Assembly: GCA_004211235.1 (NCBI GenBank)
Contig: SEEY01000367.1
Span: forward strand, 1 to 9,339
DNA from: Rubrivivax sp.
Lineage (GTDB): Bacteria; Pseudomonadota; Gammaproteobacteria; Burkholderiales; Burkholderiaceae
Reading direction: 5' to 3'
DNA: 9,339 nucleotides
The notes below the pieces were generated by a model. That model was not told the DNA's origin and did no database searches. It saw only the letters and a program-made list of their open reading frames with translations. A program made the translations under genes and the position numbers. Below, one piece after another: positions 1-6,217 of this stretch (position 1 is its first letter; the number at the start of each line of letters is the position of its first letter).

Positions 1-2523
1 GGCGAATACGGCATGGCCCACCTGCTGGAGCACATGCTGTTCCTGGGCACGACGCGCCATCGCGACATCAAGACCGAGCTGGCCGACCGCAGCGTGCGCT
101 TCAACGGCACGACGACGGTGGACCGCACCAACTTTTTCGGCACCTTCAACACCAACGCCGACACGCTCGCCTTCCTGCTCGAACTGGAGGCCGACCGCAT
201 GGTCAACAGCCTCGTTGCCAAGGCCGATCTCGACAAGGAGATGACGGTGGTGCGCAACGAGTTCGAGCGGGGCGAGGACCAGCCCTTCACCGTGCTGAAC
301 CAGCGCATCAATGCCGCCGCCTTCGCCTGGCATCCGTATGGCCACGCCACCATCGGCCCGAAGAGCGACATCGAGAACGTGCCCATCGAGAAGCTGCAGG
401 CCTTCTACAAGCGCTACTACCGGCCGGACAACGCGACGCTGCTGATCGCCGGCGCGTTCGACAAGCCGGCCACGCTGGCGCTGCTCGCCCGGCACTTCGG
501 CCCCATCGCGAAGCCGGCCGCACCGCCGCCCCAGCCTTACACCGTGGAGCCGCCCCAGGACGGTGAGCGCACGGTCGTCGTGCGGCGTGTCGGCGGTCAG
601 CCCATCCTGCTGGCGAGCTATCACGTGCCGGCCATCACCCATCCGGACACGGCCGCCCTCATCGTCTACGGCCTGCTGATGAGCCTGCAGCCCAGCGGCC
701 AGCTCTACAAGCAGCTCGTCGAGCCCAAGCTGGCGGTGGCGGCCGGCATCGGCGGCGTCGGTGGCGCCGACCCGGGTACCGCCAGCGCCTTCGCGGTGCT
801 GCCGCAGGACGCCGACGTGAGCAAGATCGAAGCTCAGTTGATCGACCTCGCCGAGGGTCGCACGGCCAAGCCGTTTGAGGAGAGCGAGCTGGTGCGTGTG
901 CGCGACATCGCCGTCAACAGCTACCGCCAGCAGATGAAATACCCCGAGGCGCTGATCCAGCAGATCTCGGGCCTGATCGCCGCGGGCGACTGGCGGCTGC
1001 TGTTCCAGCTGATGGAGGACATTCCGAAGGTGACGCTGGCCGACGTGGAGCGCGTGCGCGCCGCCTATTTCCGCCCGGCCAACCGCACGCTGGGTCGCTA
1101 CCTGCCTGCCAGCGCCACCGAGCGCGTCGAGATCCCGGTGGCGCCGCCGCTCGAGCAGCGCCTGGCATCGCTGCAGGGGCCGCCCACCGTCGAGGCCGGG
1201 GAGCAGCTGGAGCCCGTGCCGACGGTGCTGGAGACGCGCACGAAGCGCATGGTGCTGCCGAGCGGCATTCCGTTGCACACGCTGCAGAAGCAGACCCGCG
1301 GCAACACCGTCGTGCTGCAGATGCAGCTGCGCTGGGGCGAGCGTGACGCCACCTTCGTGCGCAACGGCACCGGCATGGTCGGCACGCTGATGAACGAGGG
1401 CAGCGCCGGCTTCACCAAGCAGCAGCTGCAGGATGCCTTCATCAAGCTGCGCGCCAACTTCAACGTCACCAGCTACGACCAGGGGGCCACCGTCTTCATC
1501 AGCGCGGAGCGGGACACGCTGCTGCCGGCACTGCGCGTGGCGGCGGACGTGTTGCGCCGGCCGCTGCTGCCGCAGGAGGCCTTCGACCGCGAGGTGAAGG
1601 CGGGGCTGGCCGCCATCGAGGCGTCGCGCCAGGAGCCCGCCGTGCTGCGCCAGGAGGCCACGCGTGCCCACTACAACACCGCGCGTGGCGTGAAGCTCGG
1701 CCACCCGGACTACGTGATGAGCCTGGACGAGCGCATCGCCGAGCTGAAGGAAACGACGCTGGACGACGTGAAGCGCTTCTACGCCGACTACTGGAGCGCC
1801 AACGAGGCGCAGATCAGCGTCGTCGGGGCGCTGCCTGAAGTTGCCAATGGGGGCCTGGCGGCCGAGATCGACAAGCTGTTCGGTGACTGGAAGAAGCCCG
1901 CGGCGCCGAAGTTCGTGCGCCACGTGCCGCATCACGTCGCGGTGCCGCCGGCGCGCTTCGACGCCATTGCGCGCGACAAGAGCAATGCCATCGTGCGCCT
2001 GCACGAGACGCTGCCGCTGAACAGCGAGGACGCCGACTACCCGGCGCTGGAGCTGGCGGTGCAGGTGTTCGGCGGCGGCGGGCTGGAGAGCCGGCTGTCC
2101 GAGCGCGTGCGCCAGAAGGAAGGCCTGACCTACGGCATTGGTGCGTCGTTGGGCGCGGGCTACTGGGGCAATGCGGGCAGCTTTGCGATCCAGGCCAGCT
2201 ATGCGCCCGACAAGCGTGAGCGCGTCATTGCAGTGATCCGCGAAGAGGTGGAGCGCATGAGCGCCGAGGGCCTGACGGCGGCGGAACTGGCCCGCGCCAA
2301 GAAAGACATCCTGGAAGGCCGCCGCCAGGGTCGCGCCGACCCCGGTGCACTGGCCGGCGGGCTGACCAGCCTGGCCGAGCGTGGCGAGACCTGGGCCGCG
2401 GCCCAGGCGCGCGACGAGAAGATCGCCGCGGTCACCGTGGAGCAGGCCAACGCGGCCTGGCGCAAACATATCGATGCGAACAAGTTCATCGTCTCAACGG
2501 CGGGCGACTTCAAGACTCCGTAG
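1..2523 (+). CDS. M16 family zinc metallopeptidase (pitrilysin/insulinase type), 5'-truncated by window edge
   Basis: The reading frame is open from base 1, so the true start, the expected signal peptide and roughly the first 50-80 residues lie outside the window; the ATG at 13 sits inside the conserved core and is not the start. The visible part is about 840 residues. The inverted zinc motif HLLEH is at visible residues 7-11. The third zinc ligand is probably the Glu of VRNEFE at about residue 87, matching the usual HxxEH-x(about 76)-E spacing. The order is: catalytic M16 domain, M16 C-terminal domain (about 140-330), a second M16 domain (about 425-560) and a second C-terminal domain (about 590-770). 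In the second half the zinc motif is replaced by MNEGS, as expected for the inactive half of two-lobed M16 enzymes. The family cleaves peptides inside a closed chamber; related proteobacterial enzymes are usually exported, but export cannot be seen here. The next gene starts 36 nt downstream. Confidence 0.93.
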   Translation, partial: GEYGMAHLLEHMLFLGTTRHRDIKTELADRSVRFNGTTTVDRTNFFGTFNTNADTLAFLLELEADRMVNSLVAKADLDKEMTVVRNEFERGEDQPFTVLNQRINAAAFAWHPYGHATIGPKSDIENVPIEKLQAFYKRYYRPDNATLLIAGAFDKPATLALLARHFGPIAKPAAPPPQPYTVEPPQDGERTVVVRRVGGQPILLASYHVPAITHPDTAALIVYGLLMSLQPSGQLYKQLVEPKLAVAAGIGGVGGADPGTASAFAVLPQDADVSKIEAQLIDLAEGRTAKPFEESELVRVRDIAVNSYRQQMKYPEALIQQISGLIAAGDWRLLFQLMEDIPKVTLADVERVRAAYFRPANRTLGRYLPASATERVEIPVAPPLEQRLASLQGPPTVEAGEQLEPVPTVLETRTKRMVLPSGIPLHTLQKQTRGNTVVLQMQLRWGERDATFVRNGTGMVGTLMNEGSAGFTKQQLQDAFIKLRANFNVTSYDQGATVFISAERDTLLPALRVAADVLRRPLLPQEAFDREVKAGLAAIEASRQEPAVLRQEATRAHYNTARGVKLGHPDYVMSLDERIAELKETTLDDVKRFYADYWSANEAQISVVGALPEVANGGLAAEIDKLFGDWKKPAAPKFVRHVPHHVAVPPARFDAIARDKSNAIVRLHETLPLNSEDADYPALELAVQVFGGGGLESRLSERVRQKEGLTYGIGASLGAGYWGNAGSFAIQASYAPDKRERVIAVIREEVERMSAEGLTAAELARAKKDILEGRRQGRADPGALAGGLTSLAERGETWAAAQARDEKIAAVTVEQANAAWRKHIDANKFIVSTAGDFKTP

Positions 2524-2547
2524 AGTCACAGGCTCTGCACTGATTCC

Positions 2548-2552
2548 AGGAG
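2548..2552 (+). promoter_or_regulatory. Ribosome binding site of the VOC-family gene
   Basis: AGGAG lies 7 nt before the ATG at 2560 and is the best Shine-Dalgarno match among the + strand genes. It supports the 2560 start. I see no convincing -35/-10 pair in the 36-nt gap after the M16 gene, so the gene is either co-transcribed with the peptidase or uses a promoter inside the peptidase coding region. Confidence 0.7.
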
Positions 2553-2559
2553 ATCCACG

Positions 2560-2982
2560 ATGAAAATCGAACCTTATCTCTTCTTCAACGGCCGCTGCGA
2601 AGAAGCGATCGAGTTCTACAAGAAGGCGCTCGGCGCCAAGGTGGAATTCCTCATGCGCAATGCAGAGAGCCCCGAGCCGCCCCCGCCCGGCACGCTGCCG
2701 CCGGGCTCGGAGCAGAAGATCATGCATGCCTCGGTGCACATCGGCGGCGCGCTGGTGATGATGTCCGACGGCATGTGCGAAGGTGAAACCGCCTTCAAGG
2801 GTTTCTCGCTGTCGCTGGACTGCCCCGATGTCGACAGCGCCCGCGAGGCTTTCGCGGCGCTGGCCGAAGGCGGCCAGGTCCATGTGCCGCTGGGCAAGAC
2901 CTTCTGGGCGCCGCTGTTCGGCATGGTCAATGACCGTTTCGGCGTCGGCTGGATGGTGGGCGTGTCGGACGACGCGAAGTGA
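2560..2982 (+). CDS. VOC superfamily protein, PhnB/YjdN-like (glyoxalase/bleomycin-resistance fold)
   Basis: This 140-residue protein has the length and pattern of PhnB/YjdN-type members of the vicinal oxygen chelate fold. The N-terminus has the hallmark strand and helix (EPYLFFNGRCEEAIEFYKKA, residues 4-23). A proline-rich loop (about 41-52) leads to KIMHASVHIGG. The C-terminus has the repeated-fold signature with WAPLFGMVNDRFGVGWMV. Older databases often label such proteins 3-demethylubiquinone-9 3-methyltransferase-like; that activity should not be inferred. Related folds include glyoxalases, dioxygenases and antibiotic-binding proteins, and the substrate here is unknown. The ATG is preceded by a good AGGAG. 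The stop overlaps the GTG start of the next gene by 4 nt, so the two are probably translationally coupled. Family assignment is firm; function is not. Confidence 0.9.
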   Translation: MKIEPYLFFNGRCEEAIEFYKKALGAKVEFLMRNAESPEPPPPGTLPPGSEQKIMHASVHIGGALVMMSDGMCEGETAFKGFSLSLDCPDVDSAREAFAALAEGGQVHVPLGKTFWAPLFGMVNDRFGVGWMVGVSDDAK

Positions 2983-3506
2983 GCCTGCGCGCTGAGCTGC
3001 CGGCCCACCTGAAAGCCGACTGCTCCGCCTGCGCGGCTTTGTGCTGCGTCATCCCGCCGTTCGACGCGTTGCAGGGCTTCGGCTTCGACAAGGCGGCCCA
3101 GACGCCCTGCCATCACCTGTGTGCGGACCATCGCTGCGGCATCCACACCGAGTTGATGGATCGCGGCTTTGCCGGCTGCGTCGCGTTCGATTGCCTGGGC
3201 GCGGGGCAACGGTTGACCGCGCAGGCCATCGAGCGCTTCGGCAGCGCCGACTGGCGTGCGCGAGCCGATGTGGCGGGCTGGCTGTTCGCCGCCTACCCGC
3301 GAGTCCGTGAGGTGCAGGAGTGGCTCGCCCGGCTGAGTCTTGCCGGGGCGGTGACGGGCCGGAGCGACCTGCTGGCCTTGGCCGCGGCGCTGGAGGCCGA
3401 GTCGCCGCACTGGCCGGACTGGAGCGTCGCCGAGCAGCGTGGCTGGCAAGACCGTGTGCAGGCGGCGCTGGCGCCTCTCGCCGAGAATCGGGGTTTTCGG
3501 AACTGA
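2979..3506 (+). CDS. Cysteine-rich protein, possible YkgJ-like metal-binding domain
   Basis: This 175-residue protein starts with GTG, overlapping the previous stop by 4 nt (GTGA). Nine cysteines fall in the first 72 residues: C15, C18, C22, C23, C44, C48, C53, C67 and C72. They form CxxCxxxCC, then PCxxxCxxxxC with a CGIH motif, then GC and DC. This spacing resembles proteins annotated as YkgJ-type zinc or iron-chelating cysteine clusters and the cysteine-rich N-termini of some pentapeptide-repeat proteins, from memory. No pentapeptide repeats follow: the remaining 100 residues are helical-looking, rich in Ala, Leu and Trp, and have no recognised domain. There is no signal peptide or membrane segment, so it is probably cytoplasmic. 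Coupling to the VOC gene and a GST-like gene two positions on suggests a shared condition of expression. Metal binding is inference; the true function is unknown. Confidence 0.85.
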   Translation: MSLRAELPAHLKADCSACAALCCVIPPFDALQGFGFDKAAQTPCHHLCADHRCGIHTELMDRGFAGCVAFDCLGAGQRLTAQAIERFGSADWRARADVAGWLFAAYPRVREVQEWLARLSLAGAVTGRSDLLALAAALEAESPHWPDWSVAEQRGWQDRVQAALAPLAENRGFRN

Positions 3507-3514
3507 AGCAATCC

Positions 3515-4036
3515 ATGGAATCCGCGAAACCCACGATGGCCGTGGCGCTGGCCGATGAGCGGCTCGGCAAGGGCTGGCGCCGGTCACAGACGCGCATCCG
3601 CGTCGTCGCGGTGGTGTGCGCCCTGGCGGCGGCGGCCATCGTGTTCGGCCTCTTCGAACGGTTCCGGGTGCAGCCGGCCGAGGTCAAGCCTGAGCGGCAA
3701 TTGATCGGCACCATCGACCTGAGCATCGGCAACCCGGTGGCCATGGAAGAGCGGGGCGAGGCCAAGGCCAAGGCTGACATCGAGGCCGGTCTGCTGCAGT
3801 TGCGCGGCTTCGGCCATTCGCCGGCCAAGGCGCAGCGCCTGAAGCAGCATTACGGCGTCACTTGGATCGGCAAGGCCGAGGCGGCCACGCCGCTGACGCA
3901 GGCCTATGCGGAGGGCTACAACCGGGCGATGCTGGCCGAGGTCGAACGCCGTCAGGGCAGGGAAGTCCTGGACCGGCTGCTGCAGGACAGCGGCGTCCCC
4001 CGGCCGCAAGCCAGGGCCGGCAAGGACGGCCCATGA
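3515..4036 (+). CDS. Unrecognised single-pass membrane protein
   Basis: This 173-residue protein is not one I recognise. The first 29 residues are polar and basic near the membrane (GWRRSQTRIR). A single hydrophobic segment of about 18 residues (30-47, VVAVVCALAAAAIVFGLF) follows, then a soluble C-terminal part of about 125 residues rich in charged and helix-forming residues. By the positive-inside rule the N-terminus should be cytoplasmic and the C-terminus periplasmic. The C-terminal part contains GFGHSPAKAQRLKQHYGVTW and ends with a helical, Arg-rich stretch. The ATG at 3515 is 8 nt after the previous stop; a second in-frame ATG at 3536 is an alternative, and neither has a strong Shine-Dalgarno site. 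The last codon overlaps the GST-like start by 4 nt (ATGA). Its place in a coupled gene run supports it being real. Confidence 0.78.
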   Translation: MESAKPTMAVALADERLGKGWRRSQTRIRVVAVVCALAAAAIVFGLFERFRVQPAEVKPERQLIGTIDLSIGNPVAMEERGEAKAKADIEAGLLQLRGFGHSPAKAQRLKQHYGVTWIGKAEAATPLTQAYAEGYNRAMLAEVERRQGREVLDRLLQDSGVPRPQARAGKDGP

Positions 4037-4653
4037 AGCTCATCGGCATGCTGGACTCGCCCTTCGTGCGCCGCGTCGCGATCTCGATGCGGTTGCTCGG
4101 CTTGCCGTTCGAACATGCGGCCGTGTCCGTGTTCCGCGGCTTCGACCAGTTCCAGCGGATCAATCCGGTGGTCAAGGCACCGACGCTGATCTGCGGCGAT
4201 GGCCGCGTGCTGATGGACTCGACGCTGATGCTGATCTACGCCGAGGCGCTCGCCGGCCGCAGCCTGATGCCCGACGGGCCGGCCGAGCTGACGGGCGAGC
4301 TGCGCCTGATCGGCCTGGCGCTCGCGGCCTGCGAGAAAACGGCGCAGATCGTCTACGAGCGCGGCCTGCGTCCTCCCGAGAAGCGCCATGAGCCGTGGAT
4401 CGAGCGGGTCGCGGGTCAATTGAATGCAGCCTGGGGCGAGCTCAATGCCGAGCTGGCCGCGCATCCACTGGATGCGAGCGAAGCAGGCCTGAGGCAGTCC
4501 GGCATCACCGTGGGCGTGGCCTGGAGCTTCACGCAGTTCGTGCTGCCAGGCGTTTCAGCCGGCTTCCCGGAGGTCGCGGCGCATGCCGCCGCGGTCGAGC
4601 AGCTGCCCGTCTTCCGGGCCGTTCCCTGCGACGACTCCACACAGCTCGGCTGA
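4033..4653 (+). CDS. Glutathione S-transferase family protein
   Basis: This 206-residue protein has the normal length and two-domain plan of cytosolic GSTs. The N-terminal thioredoxin-like domain (about 1-78) begins MKLIGMLDSPFVRRVAISMR; Ser9, next to Pro10, is the likely glutathione-activating position. The conserved cis-proline is Pro50 in VKAPTL, and Asp62-Ser63 occupies the position that holds the glutathione gamma-glutamyl group. The C-terminal all-helical domain (about 90-206) ends with LPVFRAVPCDD, the usual closing motif. GSTs conjugate or reduce electrophiles with glutathione in the cytoplasm; the particular substrate cannot be read from the sequence. The ATG overlaps the previous stop (ATGA) and the stop overlaps the next start (TGATG), so it sits in the middle of a coupled operon. 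Confidence 0.92.
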   Translation: MKLIGMLDSPFVRRVAISMRLLGLPFEHAAVSVFRGFDQFQRINPVVKAPTLICGDGRVLMDSTLMLIYAEALAGRSLMPDGPAELTGELRLIGLALAACEKTAQIVYERGLRPPEKRHEPWIERVAGQLNAAWGELNAELAAHPLDASEAGLRQSGITVGVAWSFTQFVLPGVSAGFPEVAAHAAAVEQLPVFRAVPCDDSTQLG

Positions 4654-5700
4654 TGGCCACCCGACGCCCGCGCCAGACCGTCTATGTGTTCCAGGGCGGG
4701 GGTGCCCTGGGGGCCTACCAGGCCGGGTTCGTCGAGGCGCTGGAAGATGCCGCGCTGCCGCCGGACTGGCTGGTGGGCACCTCCATCGGCGCCATCAACA
4801 ACCCGACAGGGTTTCGCGCCGCAACTGCCGTCCAGCCCCTGGACGGCGCTGTGGCAGCAGGGCCTGCAGACCTGGCAGACGCTGACCCGCGGCATCCCCG
4901 GTTTCTTCAGGCCGCGCGGCCCCATGAGCTGGGACATGAATCGCCGGGCGCCGCTGACCGAGCTGAGCTACTACGACACCGCGCCGCTGGCCGACACCTT
5001 GCGCGAGCTGGTGGATTTCAAACGCATCGCTGCTGCCGAGACGCGGCTGACGCTGTGCGCGGTGAACGTGCGCACCGGCGAGCTGGCGCTGTTCGACAAC
5101 CGGGACGGCCACACCCGCATCGGGCCGGAGCACGTGATGGCCAGCGGCGCGCTGCCGCCGGGCTTTGCGCCGGTACAGATCGGCAAGGAGGCCTTCTGGG
5201 ACGGCGGCATCTACAGCAACACGCCGCTGGACGTCGTACTGGACGACGCGGAGCGCCGCGACACGCTGTGCTTCATGGTCGACCTGTGGGACGCCAGCGA
5301 GGCCGCGCCGCAGACGATGGGCCAGGTGCTGACGCGCTACAAGGACATCCAGTACGCCAGCCGCATCCTCGAGCACCTGGGCGACCATGAACGCATGCAG
5401 AACCTGCGCCGCGCGCTGCGCCTGGTCGGCAGGAAGCTCGATGCCAAGGCCGCGGCGAACCCCGCCGTGAAGGCGCTGCTGGCGCTGGGCTGCGAGTCCC
5501 GCATCGACGTCGTCCACCTCGTCATGCGCGCGCTGGATGGCGAGGATTCCTGGCGCGACATCGACTTCAGCGACGCCCGGCTGCGCGCCCGCTGGTCTGC
5601 GGGCTTGCGCGATGGCCGCCACATGCTGGGCCGTGCGCCATGGCAGGTGCCGCACGCCGAAGGCATCGGCATGCGCGTGCACACGCTGGACGAAGACTGA
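4653..5700 (+). pseudogene. Patatin-like phospholipase (DUF3734-type) disrupted by a frameshift
   Basis: The gene starts at the ATG at 4653, overlapping the GST stop by 1 nt. The first frame encodes the glycine-rich oxyanion loop FQGGGALGAYQAG (residues 13-25) and the nucleophile elbow GTSIG with Ser44 (codon 4782-4784). Homology then leaves this frame: after about 4800 the family sequence continues one frame over and runs to the TGA at 5698. That part carries GIPGFF, MASGALPPGF, the catalytic Asp in FWDGGIYSNTPL (codon 5200-5202) and a DUF3734-like tail with VDLW and KDIQYASR. The shift lies between about 4800 and 4850; four Cs at 4836-4839 are one candidate site. Unshifted translation would end at 5390 as a 245-residue product lacking the catalytic Asp. 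The restored protein would be about 349 residues, normal for this family of acyl hydrolases. It could be a true pseudogene, an assembly error or, least likely, recoding. Confidence 0.85.
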
Positions 5701-5701
5701 C

Positions 5702-6217
5702 TCAGCCCTGGGCGAGCGCGTTCAGCTTCTGCACCGTCGCCCAGTTCCGTGTCGTTCCGCTTGCGCCGAGCTGCTTCAGCAGCGCGACGGCGGCCTGGCT
5801 TTCCAGGATGCCATTGCCGCACCAGAGGTAAGCCGCATGCGTCGTGACGACGAAGCGCTCGCCGCTGTCGGCGACGATGCCTACTGCGGCTTTCAGCGAC
5901 GCCTCGTCTGCAGTGACGGCGACGAGCAGCCGGCTGGGGTCGTCGGCTTCCTGAATCGGCAGCTCTGCCGCCATCACCGCCCACTCGTCGGCGGTCTTCA
6001 GGATGACGGCGGCGTCGACGCCCAGCTTGGCCAGCACGGCTGCGCGGATCTTGTCGGCGGTGAGCTTCTTCTTCAGGTCGAAGACGGCGTTGCCGCTGTT
6101 CAGCAGCGTGCTGACGTTCGTCGCGCCCAACTCGACCAGCAGCGCCTTCAGGTCGGCCATCGCCAGGCGCTTGGCCTTGCCGACATTGATGCCGCGCCAC
6201 AGCGCGACATAACGCAT
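5702..6217 (-). CDS. DUF1697 family protein
   Basis: This 171-residue protein carries the typical DUF1697 beginning, RYVALWRGINVGK (residues 2-14), followed by LKALLVELGATNVSTLLNSG (28-47), a conserved region of the family. The family is a small cytoplasmic protein of about 170-190 residues with no assigned biochemical role, and nothing here adds one. The ATG at 6217 shares one base with the stop of the oligopeptidase gene (TGATG on the - strand), so it is the last gene of the folD-prlC-DUF1697 operon and its translation is probably coupled. Its stop codon is separated by one base from the stop of the converging patatin gene. No hairpin terminator is seen between them, so transcription likely runs on into the antisense strand of the patatin locus. 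Confidence 0.9.
   Translation of the reverse strand: MRYVALWRGINVGKAKRLAMADLKALLVELGATNVSTLLNSGNAVFDLKKKLTADKIRAAVLAKLGVDAAVILKTADEWAVMAAELPIQEADDPSRLLVAVTADEASLKAAVGIVADSGERFVVTTHAAYLWCGNGILESQAAVALLKQLGASGTTRNWATVQKLNALAQG

Noticed and set aside
2524..2559. Possible terminator after the M16 peptidase gene (AGAG...CTCT)
   Set aside because: The possible stem is only about 4 bp and no T-run follows.
2672..2710. Nested inverted repeats (CCGAGCC...GGCTCGG around CGGCA-CGC-TGCCG) inside the VOC gene
   Set aside because: They code for the proline-rich loop that PhnB-like proteins normally have at this point, and GC-rich Pro/Gly codons easily create such pairing; no sign of an insertion.
4797..4854. 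Programmed +1 frameshifting as the explanation for the split patatin gene
   Set aside because: No known recoding signal such as a slow codon with an in-frame stop at the shift site was seen, and the family is not known to use recoding; mutation or sequence error is simpler.
4795..5682. Open frame of 295 codons on the - strand opposite the patatin gene
   Set aside because: Its composition is that of an antisense shadow of GC-rich codons, with no recognisable motif; the + strand has clear patatin homology over the same bases.
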